Positions 14,232 through 23,533 of a stretch of DNA of 33,143 bases are shown here, in pieces (positions within the stretch are counted from its first letter, which is position 1; each line of letters starts with the position of its first letter). Position numbers and translations under genes: made by a program. The stretch covers positions 1-33,143 of the forward strand of contig JADMJT010000039.1 in the NCBI GenBank assembly GCA_018781585.1. Reading direction: 5' to 3'. The notes below the pieces were generated by a model, which was not told the DNA's origin, did no database searches, and saw only the letters and a program-made list of their open reading frames with translations. Source of the stretch: Burkholderiales bacterium (lineage in GTDB: Bacteria; Pseudomonadota; Gammaproteobacteria; Burkholderiales; Thiobacteraceae).

Positions 14232-16178
14232 ATGGCAGCCCCAAATCAACCGAAAACCGATGGCAAAACCTACCGCCGCTATAAAGAAGGCGATAGCACC
14301 AACCACTCAATGGCCAACTGGCTGTTTGAGGGCGATGAAACGTATAAATGCCCTGAATATGTGCTGGCCACCCCGCCGTGCCAAGGCAGCTGCCCCTCCG
14401 GTGAAGATATTCGCGGTTGGCTCAACATCGTGCGCGGCATCGAGAAACCGCCCGCAGGCACCACCTGGCAGGAATATGCATTCCGCCGCATGACCTCGGC
14501 TAACCCTTTCCCCTCCGTCATGGGCCGTGTGTGCCCCGCGCCGTGCGAGAGCGGTTGCAACCGCAACATGGTTGAAGACAAAGTTGGCATCAATTCGGTC
14601 GAACACTTTGTGGGGGAATGGGCGATTGAAAACAATATGGCCTTCACCCCGAATCCAAATAAAACCGGTAAAAAAATCGCCATCATCGGCGGTGGGCCTG
14701 CCGGTTTGGCAGTCGCTTATCAACTGTCGTTGAAAGGCCACGCCTGCACGATTTTTGACGAGCACCAGGAGTTGGGCGGCATGATGCGTTATGGTATTCC
14801 TGGCTTCCGTACGCCACGCAAGATTCTGGACGCAGAAATCAAACGCATCACCGATCTCGGTGTGGAAATTCACACCAATACGCGTGTCGGCACCGATGTT
14901 TCACTTGAGCAACTGGAAGCAGACTATGACGCGATTTTCATGGGCATGGGCGCACAAAGCGGCCGACCCTTGCCGGTACCGGGTGCTGAAGCACCCAACT
15001 GCGTAACCGCCATGGCTTTCCTGCGCGCCTTTAACGACGGGCGCTTACAGCACGTCGGTTCGCGCGTGGTCGTGATTGGCGGCGGCGATACTTCAATCGA
15101 CGTGGCCACCGTGGCGCGTCGTTTAGGTAACGTCACCAAGATCAATCCAACCGACCGTCCTGAATTTGTGATCTCAGGGCATGTGGCGCATGACGTAGCG
15201 GCGGTTTCCGCGCGTCAAGGCGCCGAAGTGATCCTGATTACGCGCGCCACGATCGAGAAGATGAATGCCGCCAAGGCAGAAGTAGAACATGCGCTGTCCG
15301 AAGGCATCATCATCAAAGGTGGCCTCACCCCGATCGCCGTGGTAACGGGCCCAGATGGCCGTGCGACTGCACTGCGTGTTGCCGAGTTCGAGATGGTTAA
15401 AAATGAAACGAAGATTAAAGAAGGCTCAGAGTTTGATATTCCTGCCGACCTGATCGTGTCCGCCATTGGCCAAGCGGTTGACTTCACCGGCATGGAAGCT
15501 TTCGACAACGGCAAAGGTTTGATGACTGCCGACAAAAACTACCGTGTACCCGGCAAAGAAAAGTACTTCGTAGGCGGCGACGTGCTGCGCCCGCACCTGC
15601 TTACCACCGCCATCGGTCACGGCTCTATCGCCGCCGACAGCATTGAGCGTTTCTTGGCAACCGAAGAGCTGGAAAAGCGTCCCAAAGTGGATGTGCACTT
15701 CTTCGACGTACATCGCAAGATGGTCGAAAAAGGTCTCAAGCTGGAAGACTATGACCACAAAGCAGAATGGGGCACCTCGGAGAAAAATTTCGCCGTGCAT
15801 AACTTCGAAGATCGCTCTTCGAAATATGTCATCCCTTCAAACGAACTGTTTTTAGGTCACTTCCCAAGCACCGCACGCTTTATCCGCGAGGAAATCAACC
15901 TCACCGCAGAACAAGCGCTGGGTAACTTCGACGAACGCTTGATGACCCTCTCCGAAAAAGATGTGGTTGCGGAAGCCAAGCGTTGCATGAGTTGCGGCCT
16001 GTGCTTCGAGTGCGACAACTGCGTCATTTATTGCCCGCAGACTGCCGTGTTCAAGGTCAAGCGTGATCAGACTACGACTGGCCGCTATGTAGACACCGAC
16101 TACACCAAGTGTATCGGCTGCCATATTTGCGCCGATGTGTGCCCGACTGGCTATATCAAGATGGGCATGGGTGATTAA
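14232..16178 (+). CDS. dsrL: DsrL, iron-sulfur flavoprotein NAD(P)(H) oxidoreductase
   Basis: A protein of 648 aa, GltD/NfnB-like. An N-terminal Fe-S region has cysteines at about 50, 54, 101, 105 and 109 (PPCQGSCPSGEDI, GRVCPAPCESGCNRNM). The FAD-binding GGGPAGLAVAYQL is at 153 onward, and the NAD(P)H-binding VVIGGGDTSIDVATVARR near 275-293. The C-terminal ferredoxin domain has CMSCGLCFECDNC and CIGCHICADVCPTG motifs near 590 and 630. In oxidisers DsrL is essential and takes electrons from DsrAB to NAD(P)+. Position between dsrK and dsrJ is as in Allochromatium. AAGGAG precedes the ATG. Confidence 0.96.
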   Translation: MAAPNQPKTDGKTYRRYKEGDSTNHSMANWLFEGDETYKCPEYVLATPPCQGSCPSGEDIRGWLNIVRGIEKPPAGTTWQEYAFRRMTSANPFPSVMGRVCPAPCESGCNRNMVEDKVGINSVEHFVGEWAIENNMAFTPNPNKTGKKIAIIGGGPAGLAVAYQLSLKGHACTIFDEHQELGGMMRYGIPGFRTPRKILDAEIKRITDLGVEIHTNTRVGTDVSLEQLEADYDAIFMGMGAQSGRPLPVPGAEAPNCVTAMAFLRAFNDGRLQHVGSRVVVIGGGDTSIDVATVARRLGNVTKINPTDRPEFVISGHVAHDVAAVSARQGAEVILITRATIEKMNAAKAEVEHALSEGIIIKGGLTPIAVVTGPDGRATALRVAEFEMVKNETKIKEGSEFDIPADLIVSAIGQAVDFTGMEAFDNGKGLMTADKNYRVPGKEKYFVGGDVLRPHLLTTAIGHGSIAADSIERFLATEELEKRPKVDVHFFDVHRKMVEKGLKLEDYDHKAEWGTSEKNFAVHNFEDRSSKYVIPSNELFLGHFPSTARFIREEINLTAEQALGNFDERLMTLSEKDVVAEAKRCMSCGLCFECDNCVIYCPQTAVFKVKRDQTTTGRYVDTDYTKCIGCHICADVCPTGYIKMGMGD

Positions 16179-16180
16179 GA

Positions 16181-16651
16181 ATGGGTTGGTTGTCTAAGCG
16201 AATGGGAAAATGGGTAGCGGGCATCCTCGCGGTGCTGCTACTCTCGGTTGGCGCGTACGCTGCCTCTAACGCGGCAGAAAAGGCCAGCCGTACCGCCAAG
16301 CCTGAGATCGTGATCGACAGGAGCAAAAGCGGCGACAAGTGCGTGGAAGAAACCAGCTTCATGCGCAAAAACCACATGAAGCTGCTGATGCACCAGCGCG
16401 ACGACACGATGCACAAAGGTATTCGCACCGAAAAACACAGTTTGAAAAACTGCGTCAACTGTCACGCCAGTAGCAAAGACAACAGCGTACTCGGCAGCGA
16501 TGAGCATTTCTGCCAAGGCTGTCACACCTATGCCTCGGTCAAATTGGATTGCTGGGAATGCCATGCCAGCAAACCGAAGCAATCAGCGTCGGCCCCTGTC
16601 GCCCACCCCGTGCCGGCACCGGCAACCCAAGTTGGAGCGGACAGAAAATGA
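16181..16651 (+). CDS. dsrJ: DsrJ, periplasmic trihaem cytochrome c of DsrMKJOP
   Basis: A protein of 156 aa with an uncleaved-looking N-terminal signal anchor (residues 10-28, WVAGILAVLLLSVGAYA). Three haem c attachment motifs are present: CVNCH (91-95), CQGCH (111-115) and CWECH (124-128). Cys54 in GDKCVEE matches the conserved cysteine reported as an unusual haem ligand in DsrJ. The C-terminus is an Ala/Pro-rich tail. The gene begins two bases after the dsrL stop and overlaps dsrO by ATGA, so coupling is strong. Confidence 0.95.
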   Translation: MGWLSKRMGKWVAGILAVLLLSVGAYAASNAAEKASRTAKPEIVIDRSKSGDKCVEETSFMRKNHMKLLMHQRDDTMHKGIRTEKHSLKNCVNCHASSKDNSVLGSDEHFCQGCHTYASVKLDCWECHASKPKQSASAPVAHPVPAPATQVGADRK

Positions 16652-17409
16652 ACGATAACCAGCCTTCTCACCATTCGAGTAACGAAGTTGACGAACACCG
16701 CCGTCACTTTATCGGCGCCTCGGCTGCGCTGGCGGGGTTAACCGTCGCGCCGGGTGTCGTCGTATACGGCCTCGCGCACGCCAAACCTGACAGCGAGCCC
16801 GTCACCAACAAAGTACGTTGGGGCCTGTTAGTCGACGCGACCCAATGTGCGGAAGGCTGTACCGATTGCGTCACCGCATGCCATACCGAAAATGCGATAC
16901 AAACTGGCGCACTTGAAACCGATCCACACTGGATCCGCAAAGTTGAGTTGAAAGATATGCGCACCGGCCGCAGCCAATCGCTGCCCGTGATGTGCCAGCA
17001 TTGCGAAGATGCACCGTGCGTGGATGTGTGCCCCACCGGCGCATCTTTCAAACGTGCCGATGGGATTGTGCTGGTCGATCGGCACACTTGCATTGGCTGC
17101 CGCTATTGCGTGATGGCTTGCCCCTACAAGGCGCGCTCGTTCATCCATGAAACGCTGACTGACCAGAATCCGGATGTGCCGCGTGGCAAGGGCTGTGTGG
17201 AGTCTTGCACGATGTGCGTACATCGCGTAGATCGTGACCAGCAACCCGCTTGCGTCGAAGCCTGCTCTCAAGCTGGCCACAACGCGATTATCTTCGGCGA
17301 TTTAAACAATCCCAATAGCGACATCGCAAAACGCGTCGCTGGACATCCCACGTCGCAATTGCGCGCCGATTTGGCGCTCAATCCTGGCGTGCGTTACGAA
17401 GGGCTTTAA
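16648..17409 (+). CDS. dsrO: DsrO, periplasmic ferredoxin-like subunit of DsrMKJOP
   Basis: A protein of 253 aa from the ATG at 16648, which overlaps the dsrJ stop. The open frame continues upstream to 16549, but that lies within dsrJ. It has a twin-arginine signal (EHRRHFIGASAALAGL, RR at 18-19), so the protein is exported folded by Tat. Four cysteine clusters of the NrfC/HybA type follow: CAEGCTDCVTAC, CQHCEDAPCVDVCPTGA, CIGCRYCVMACPYK and CVESCTMCVHR...CVEAC. It relays electrons between DsrJ and the membrane subunit DsrP. Confidence 0.95.
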   Translation: MNDNQPSHHSSNEVDEHRRHFIGASAALAGLTVAPGVVVYGLAHAKPDSEPVTNKVRWGLLVDATQCAEGCTDCVTACHTENAIQTGALETDPHWIRKVELKDMRTGRSQSLPVMCQHCEDAPCVDVCPTGASFKRADGIVLVDRHTCIGCRYCVMACPYKARSFIHETLTDQNPDVPRGKGCVESCTMCVHRVDRDQQPACVEACSQAGHNAIIFGDLNNPNSDIAKRVAGHPTSQLRADLALNPGVRYEGL

Positions 17410-17412
17410 TTC

Positions 17413-18621
17413 ATGGCATCTATTACTTTCCGGGAAATCGAAGGCAGCAGCCCGCGCTATTGGTTCTTGCTCGGATTTATCGCGCTGTTTGCCGCACTCG
17501 GCCTGGGCGCCGCCTATTACATGGAGCACCACGGCCATATCGTCACCGGCATGAATAACTCCATCGTCTGGGGCACACCGCATGTGTTCGCAGTGTTCCT
17601 GATCGTCGCCGCTTCCGGCGCGCTCAACGTCGCCTCCATTGCCTCGGTGTTCGGCAAGGTCATGTACAAGCCGCTGGCGCCGTTGTCGGCCCTATTGGCG
17701 TTTTCCCTGCTCATGGGTGGCTTGACGGTATTGATGCTGGATCTCGGGCGACCGGATCGCTTAATCGTGGCCATGACCTACTACAACCTGAAATCGGTAT
17801 TCGCCTGGAACGTGGTGCTGTACACCGGCTTCTTTACGATCGTCGCGGTCTATATCTGGACCATGATGGAAAAGAAGATGAATGCTTACTCGAAAGCAGC
17901 CGGCATGGCGGCATTCATCTGGCGCCTCATCCTCACCACGGGTACCGGCTCGATCTTCGGCTTCTTGGTCGCACGTGATGCCTACAGCTCGGCCTTATTG
18001 GCCCCGATGTTCATCATTCTCTCGTTTGCTTATGGCTTGGCGGTGTACCTGCTGGTGCTGATGGCGGCTTATACCTGGAGCGGTCGTCCGCTGGGCGATG
18101 CCGTATTGAAGCGCCTGGGCAAGCTGCTCGCCGTATTCGTCGCGGCTTCGCTTTATTTCGTTTTTGTTTACCATCTCACCAATCTCTACTTCACCAAACA
18201 ACATGCGGTCGAACATTTCATTTTGGTGAGCGGCGGTATTTACACCACCTTGTTCTGGGTGGGCCAAATTCTCATCGGCGGCATCGTTCCCCTGATTATT
18301 TTATTAAACCCGGCCCTGCGTGCCTCGCGCGGTTTGCTGGTGGCTGCATGCTTGATGATCGTATTCGGTGGTTTGGCGCAGATGTACGTCACCATCATTG
18401 GCGGGCAAGCTTTCCCGCTGGATATCTTCCCTGGCTGGGAAGAGAAAAGCGCGTTCTTCGACGGCGTAGTACATCAATACATCCCCAGCCTGCCAGAATT
18501 GCTATTAGGTCTGGGTGGCGTCGCGATCGCACTGGTCATGGTGACCTTCGGCATCAAGATTCTGCGCTTCATGCCGGATAGCCTCGCGGATGCGGAAATC
18601 GATCCGCATGCCAAAACCTAA
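17413..18621 (+). CDS. dsrP: DsrP, NrfD-type membrane subunit of DsrMKJOP
   Basis: A protein of 402 aa of the NrfD/PsrC quinone-interacting family, with about ten hydrophobic helices (the first at 16-35, WFLLGFIALFAALGLGAAYY). Landmarks are NNSIVWGTPHVFAVFL and LMLDLGRPDR, typical of NrfD proteins. It contains no haem motif in the visible sequence, though DsrP in some species is reported to carry haem b. It starts three bases after the dsrO stop. It completes the transmembrane complex that links periplasm and quinone pool. Confidence 0.95.
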   Translation: MASITFREIEGSSPRYWFLLGFIALFAALGLGAAYYMEHHGHIVTGMNNSIVWGTPHVFAVFLIVAASGALNVASIASVFGKVMYKPLAPLSALLAFSLLMGGLTVLMLDLGRPDRLIVAMTYYNLKSVFAWNVVLYTGFFTIVAVYIWTMMEKKMNAYSKAAGMAAFIWRLILTTGTGSIFGFLVARDAYSSALLAPMFIILSFAYGLAVYLLVLMAAYTWSGRPLGDAVLKRLGKLLAVFVAASLYFVFVYHLTNLYFTKQHAVEHFILVSGGIYTTLFWVGQILIGGIVPLIILLNPALRASRGLLVAACLMIVFGGLAQMYVTIIGGQAFPLDIFPGWEEKSAFFDGVVHQYIPSLPELLLGLGGVAIALVMVTFGIKILRFMPDSLADAEIDPHAKT

Positions 18622-18705
18622 TTTCCTCGAAACGGGAAGCCTATTCGCCAGGCGCAATTTTCCTAGGCGGTATCCGGCTTAGCCGTCTGTAGCGGGGAAT
18701 ATCCC

Positions 18706-20121
18706 ATGCCCGCCGAGCGTTCCATGAGCCGCTTTCTCATCTCCGCCGCCCATAAATCTTCGGGCAAAACCACCGTCAGTATTGGTCTTTGCGCCGCATT
18801 GACTGCGCGCGGCCTCAAAGTGCAAGCGTTCAAAAAAGGGCCCGACTATATCGACCCGATGTGGCTATCCGCCGCCACCGGACGGGCCTGCCGCAACCTG
18901 GATTTTTACTTGATGCGGCGCGATGAAATTCAAACCATGTTCGCGCGCCATACACAGGACGCCGACATCGCCTTGGTGGAAGGCAATAAAGGCCTCTATG
19001 ATGGTTTGGAGTTGGATGGCAGTAACAGCAACGCGGCTTTGGCTAAACTCTTGCAGCTACCGGTGATCTTGGTGATTGACACCCGCGGCATGATCCGCGG
19101 CGTGGCTCCCCTCCTGCTCGGCTATCAAGCTTTCGATCGCGAGGTGAATATCGCCGGCGTGATTCTGAATCACGTTGGAGGCAGCCGCCACGAATCGAAA
19201 TTACGCGCCGTCGTCGAGCATTACACCGATGTCCCGGTGCTCGGCTGTGTGCAGCATGACAAAGCCTTGGGCATCGTTGAGCGTCATCTCGGGCTGACGC
19301 CTTCCAACGAAGCAGAAACCGGCGCACAGCATATCGCCGAAATCGGCCGCCTTATCGGCGCCCAAGTGGATATGGAGCGCTTGATCAAGATTGCCGAGAG
19401 CGCGCCACCCCTTGCCCTGCCACGTCTGCCCCAGGCTACGCAAAGCATTACGCCAACCTTGCGCATCGGGATTGCACAAGATGCCGCCTTCGGCTTCTAC
19501 TATGCCGATGACCTGGATGAGTTACGGGCCGCCGGTGCGGAGTTGGTGCCGTTTAGTCCGATCAAGGACAAGCAACTGCCGCGGGTAGATGCATTGTTCC
19601 TCGGCGGAGGTTTCCCCGAAGTGTTCGCGCGTGAACTGGCGGCGAATCACACACTGCGCACCGAAATTTATTCGGCGATCGAATCTGGCATGCCAGCTTA
19701 TGCCGAATGCGGCGGCCTTATGTATTTAGCGCGCTCAATCACCTGGCAAGGTGAAAAACACGATATGGCCGGCGTCGTCCCCGGCGATGTGGTGATGCAT
19801 GATAAACCCGTGGGGCGCGGCTATGTTCGGCTGAAAGAAACCGCAAACTTTCCCTGGCCGAGCAGCACCCCACCCACTTCGATCATGGCGCACGAATTCC
19901 ATTATTCAAGCTTGGAAAACCTGCCACCCGACTTACGGTATGCCTATGACGTCGAGCGTGGCTACGGTATTGATGGCAAGCGTGACGGTTTGGTATATAA
20001 AAATTTACTCGCCGCCTACACGCATTTACGCAGCCTGGAAGGTTATAACTGGGCAGCACGATTCGTCGCGTCAGTGCGGCGCCATGTCGATGCGCTGCCC
20101 AGCGCGCGCGCGGTAAGCTAA
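18706..20121 (+). CDS. dsrN: DsrN, cobyrinate a,c-diamide synthase-like siroheme amidase
   Basis: A protein of 471 aa, a CobB/CbiA-type glutamine-dependent amidotransferase. The N-terminal ATP-binding domain has ISAAHKSSGKTTVSIGL (about 12-28). The C-terminal class I glutaminase domain has LFLGGGFPEVFARELA and the nucleophile in YAECGGLMYLARS (C335). DsrN is thought to amidate siroheme to the siroamide found in DsrAB. A second ATG at 18724 would remove six residues; GCGGGGA upstream fits the first. The 84-base gap from dsrP holds no riboswitch that I can see. Confidence 0.93.
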   Translation: MPAERSMSRFLISAAHKSSGKTTVSIGLCAALTARGLKVQAFKKGPDYIDPMWLSAATGRACRNLDFYLMRRDEIQTMFARHTQDADIALVEGNKGLYDGLELDGSNSNAALAKLLQLPVILVIDTRGMIRGVAPLLLGYQAFDREVNIAGVILNHVGGSRHESKLRAVVEHYTDVPVLGCVQHDKALGIVERHLGLTPSNEAETGAQHIAEIGRLIGAQVDMERLIKIAESAPPLALPRLPQATQSITPTLRIGIAQDAAFGFYYADDLDELRAAGAELVPFSPIKDKQLPRVDALFLGGGFPEVFARELAANHTLRTEIYSAIESGMPAYAECGGLMYLARSITWQGEKHDMAGVVPGDVVMHDKPVGRGYVRLKETANFPWPSSTPPTSIMAHEFHYSSLENLPPDLRYAYDVERGYGIDGKRDGLVYKNLLAAYTHLRSLEGYNWAARFVASVRRHVDALPSARAVS

Positions 20122-20148
20122 TTCAAATTATTTCAGGAGCGCATTTCA

Positions 20149-20493
20149 ATGGCCGAATTTTTTATCGTCACACCCCAAGCAGCGGAGCAAATCAAAAATG
20201 CTGCGCAACAAGGTGATCTTGTAGAGGAACCCAACTTGCGTATCGCCGCACGTGCCTTGCCCGATGGCAGCATCGATTACGGCATGGGCTTTGATGAGCA
20301 ACGAGAATTTGATCTAGAACTCGTTTCGCAAGGCGTGAATATTCTGATTGGATCAACCAGCCGTGCGCTGTTGGAAGGGGTAACGCTCGATTTTGTGGAG
20401 CTGGAACCGGGGCAGTTTCATTTCATCTTCATCCCCCCGCAAGTGAAGCCAGATGAAGCAAGCCAAGACGGCGCTGGCGAGAGCCGCGCTTAG
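20149..20493 (+). CDS. dsrR: DsrR, cysteine-less IscA-like protein
   Basis: A protein of 114 aa with the A-type carrier (IscA/HesB) fold pattern: FIVTPQAAEQIKNAAQ at the start, then LRIAARALPDGSIDYGMGFD and GVNILIGSTSRALLEGVTLDFVE. All three Fe-S ligand cysteines of IscA are absent; the protein has no cysteine at all. This is the hallmark of DsrR, which affects dsr expression after transcription in Allochromatium. An AGGAG ribosome binding site is present. Here it is followed by a flavoprotein gene rather than dsrS. Confidence 0.92.
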   Translation: MAEFFIVTPQAAEQIKNAAQQGDLVEEPNLRIAARALPDGSIDYGMGFDEQREFDLELVSQGVNILIGSTSRALLEGVTLDFVELEPGQFHFIFIPPQVKPDEASQDGAGESRA

Positions 20494-20515
20494 CGACTGA
20501 CAATCGGAGGCGACC

Positions 20516-21976
20516 ATGCAGACATTCGACGTAATTGTGATCGGCAGTGGTCCGGGCGGCTACAAAGCGGCCTTATCTGCGGCGCAGCGCGGCGTCAAGG
20601 TCGCGCTCATCGAAAGATCACTGCCTGGCGGCACCTGCTTGAATCAAGGCTGCATACCGAAAAAAACCTTGCTGCATTTAGCCTCCTTGATCGAGGACAT
20701 GCAGCACCTGCAAGGACGGGGCTTGGTCGGCCAAGTAAAAGGCGACTTCCGCGCTGCGATGCGGCATAAAGAGGATGTAGTGGTTGGCATCCGCAATAAT
20801 TTTCCGGTCTGGCTACGACGCTTGGGGGTTAAGATTATTCACGGTAGTGGCCGCTTCGTCGCGCCCTATCAAATCGAAGTGGAATCCGATAATCCGCTCG
20901 TCGCACAAGATCAGGCGCATCACCACCATCAGCATTTGACCGCACCAAAGATTATCATCGCCACCGGCTCTACACCGCGCACCCTGCCCGAGTGCCCGAG
21001 CGACGGCAAAATCGTCATGACCTCGCGCGAATTCATGTTCGATCTGATGGAACGGCCCGAATCCATGCTCTTCATCGGCGGCGGCACTGTCGGAGTCGAG
21101 TTAGCCTATTTCATGCACCAGTACGATACCCACGTCCGGGTGGTAGAAAAATCGAATCGGCTACTGCCTTATGCCCGCATTCCCGACCACGCCGGCGCAA
21201 CGCTGGAGCGAAAATTCAAGCGCATTAATCTCGACTACCGAGTGAATACCACCGTTACGCATTGCGACACTTCGAGCGGACGCGCCCTAGTCAGCTTCAG
21301 CGATGGCAGTCAAGCCAGTTTCGACAAGGTCCTGGTCGCGGTCGGTCGCAGCCCCGTGGTTGACGGCCTGGCGCTCGACAAAGCTGGTGTAGCCATGAAC
21401 GACGCCGGCTTTATTCTCACCTCAGAATATCTAGAAACCAATGTCCCAGGCATTTACGCTATCGGCGACGTCAAACCGGGGCCGATGACCGCGAATGCCG
21501 CGCTGCACGACGCCAAGATCGCGGCGGCGAATGTAGTGGAAGGCAATCAATACACCTTCAATTATTTCAAAGTCCCGATGGTGATTCACTCCGCGGTGGA
21601 AATCGCGGCGGTGGGCCTCACCGAAGACCAAGCCGAGGCGGCTGGCTTTGAAGCAGAGACCGCGCGTACCAGTTTTGGCGGCTCAGGCAAGGCGCGCGCC
21701 TACCACGATACCGAAGGCTTCGTTGAAGTCGTACATGACGCCGAGACCGGACAATTGCTTGGCGGGTGCGTGGTGGGCCCAGAGGCAGGCGAACAGATTC
21801 AAATGATGACAGCCGCCTGCCAATCGGATCGCGGCTTGTGGTTTTTTAAAGAATTGTCTTACAGCCATCCTTCGTGGGCAGAAGAATTTGAAACCGCCAT
21901 TGAGCCCTGCACCTCGGCGCTTTCCAAATCAAAAAATGAAATTTTTCGCCCCGGCATTTATGCGGCACATGAATAA
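20516..21976 (+). CDS. Dihydrolipoamide dehydrogenase-like FAD disulfide oxidoreductase
   Basis: A protein of 486 aa. FAD-binding GSGPGGYKAALSAAQRG is at 11-27, and the redox-active disulfide in GGTCLNQGCIPKK (C41, C46). NAD-binding GGGTVGVELAYFM lies near 188-200. The C-terminal YSHPSWAEEFE supplies the His-Glu acid-base pair (HPTxxE in typical Lpd). All catalytic parts are intact, so it should reduce or oxidise a small or protein-bound disulfide. A His-rich insert (HHHHQH, 135-140) before the second strand block is unusual. It begins 22 bases after dsrR with GGAGG, so it is in the operon. The partner may be a lipoate-binding protein or a DsrC/trisulfide species; neither is shown. It replaces dsrS of the classical order. 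Confidence 0.88.
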   Translation: MQTFDVIVIGSGPGGYKAALSAAQRGVKVALIERSLPGGTCLNQGCIPKKTLLHLASLIEDMQHLQGRGLVGQVKGDFRAAMRHKEDVVVGIRNNFPVWLRRLGVKIIHGSGRFVAPYQIEVESDNPLVAQDQAHHHHQHLTAPKIIIATGSTPRTLPECPSDGKIVMTSREFMFDLMERPESMLFIGGGTVGVELAYFMHQYDTHVRVVEKSNRLLPYARIPDHAGATLERKFKRINLDYRVNTTVTHCDTSSGRALVSFSDGSQASFDKVLVAVGRSPVVDGLALDKAGVAMNDAGFILTSEYLETNVPGIYAIGDVKPGPMTANAALHDAKIAAANVVEGNQYTFNYFKVPMVIHSAVEIAAVGLTEDQAEAAGFEAETARTSFGGSGKARAYHDTEGFVEVVHDAETGQLLGGCVVGPEAGEQIQMMTAACQSDRGLWFFKELSYSHPSWAEEFETAIEPCTSALSKSKNEIFRPGIYAAHE

Positions 21977-22022
21977 TTGTGCTTTTTTCGACCTTTATAT
22001 AGCTTTGTGATTGATTAGCCCT

Positions 22023-23459
22023 ATGGAATTTCTCCCAATATTTATTAATCTTCGCGGCGCACGCTGCCTCGTCGTTGGCGGCAATGAAATTGCTGCGCGT
22101 AAAACCGCATTGCTGTTGCAGGCGGGTGCCCATGTGACGGTCGTTGCCCCCGATCTCGTGCCCGCATTTTCCGAGCTGGCCCAAGACCACGTGCAACACC
22201 AGCTGGGGGAATTCGAAACTTCGCTCCTTGACGGCATGACCCTGGTCATTGCCGCGCATGAAAATTTCGAGGTATGCCGGGTGGTTTCAGAAGCCGCCAA
22301 AGCACGCCAATTGCCGGTCAATGTCGTCGATACGCCTGCGCTGTGCTCCTTTATCTTGCCCTCCATTATTGACCGCTCACCGATTCTCGTCGCGGTATCC
22401 AGCGGCGGCGCATCACCGGTACTCGCCCGCATGCTGCGCGCACGGTTAGAGACGCTCATCCCGTCTGCTTATGGACGCCTCTCCACACTCGCTGGACAAT
22501 TTCGTGACAAAGTAAAACAGCGCTTCACGCACTCTTCGAACCGACGAATTTTCTGGGAAAAAGTATTTCAAGGCCCCATCGCAGAAATGGTGTTTGCTGG
22601 ACAAGACCAAGCTGCAAAAAATGCGCTCGAAGCAATGCTCACGCAAGAGACTGAAGCCGAGCACCCAATGGGCGAAGTGTATTTGGTGGGTGGCGGGCCG
22701 GGCAATCCTGACCTGCTCACCTTCCGCGCACTGCGCTTGATGCAGCAAGCGGATGTGGTAGTGCATGATAATTTAGTCACGCCCGCCGTACTCGATATGG
22801 TGCGGCGCGATGCAGAGCGAATCTATGTGGGTAAAAAACGCGACGACCACGCCCTGCCGCAAGAAGGCATCAACGAACTCCTGGTACGGCTAGCCAAAGA
22901 AGGCAAACGCGTGCTGCGTCTCAAAGGGGGCGACCCCTTCATCTTTGGCCGTGGCGGTGAAGAAATTGAAACCCTGGCGCAGCATGGCGTCCCGTTTCAA
23001 GTGGTGCCAGGCATTACGGCCGCGTCCGGCGTCGCCTCCTATGCGGGCATTCCCCTTACCCATCGCGATCACGCGCAAGCCTGTATTTTTGTGACCGGCC
23101 ATCTCAAAGACGGCAGCATGGATTTGGATTGGGAAATGCTCGCGCGCCCGCATCAGACGATTGTGATCTACATGGGGCTGCACGGCCTGCCCTCACTCTG
23201 CGAGCAGCTCATCAAACACGGCCTGACCGCAGATACACCCGCCGCCATCGTGCAGCAAGGCACCACCTCAAAGCAGCGCGTCGTCACCGGCACCCTGGCA
23301 TCGCTGCCCGACCTTGCTGCCGAGGCCAAGCTACAAGCGCCCACGCTCATCATCGTCGGCAGCGTCGTCTCGCTACATCACAAGTTGAAGTGGTTCAATC
23401 CAAAAGATTCGAAGGACAAGCTAGAGGCAGCGCCGCTGGATGAAGAGAAAGCACACTGA
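22023..23459 (+). CDS. cysG: Siroheme synthase CysG (multifunctional)
   Basis: A protein of 478 aa from the ATG at 22023; a TTG twelve bases earlier is less likely. The N-terminal part is precorrin-2 dehydrogenase/sirohydrochlorin ferrochelatase: [21 protein letters not shown] with an NAD-binding fold, and [21 protein letters not shown]. The C-terminal part is uroporphyrinogen-III methyltransferase: [20 protein letters not shown] near residue 220, then [18 protein letters not shown] and [20 protein letters not shown]. It makes siroheme, the precursor of the DsrAB cofactor. Being directly downstream of the dsr genes suggests a supply role for Dsr as well as assimilation. Confidence 0.96.
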   Translation: MEFLPIFINLRGARCLVVGGNEIAARKTALLLQAGAHVTVVAPDLVPAFSELAQDHVQHQLGEFETSLLDGMTLVIAAHENFEVCRVVSEAAKARQLPVNVVDTPALCSFILPSIIDRSPILVAVSSGGASPVLARMLRARLETLIPSAYGRLSTLAGQFRDKVKQRFTHSSNRRIFWEKVFQGPIAEMVFAGQDQAAKNALEAMLTQETEAEHPMGEVYLVGGGPGNPDLLTFRALRLMQQADVVVHDNLVTPAVLDMVRRDAERIYVGKKRDDHALPQEGINELLVRLAKEGKRVLRLKGGDPFIFGRGGEEIETLAQHGVPFQVVPGITAASGVASYAGIPLTHRDHAQACIFVTGHLKDGSMDLDWEMLARPHQTIVIYMGLHGLPSLCEQLIKHGLTADTPAAIVQQGTTSKQRVVTGTLASLPDLAAEAKLQAPTLIIVGSVVSLHHKLKWFNPKDSKDKLEAAPLDEEKAH

Positions 23460-23533
23460 GCAAGGGATAAAAATAGGGCACGCTATTCGCCCTTATCGTT
23501 AAGGTTTACTCACGCGGTAGTCTGCCACTTACC

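Noticed and set aside
18622-18705. Riboswitch (cobalamin type) before dsrN
   Set aside because: No B12-box or conserved core visible; dsrN acts on siroheme-like substrates despite the CobB-like fold.
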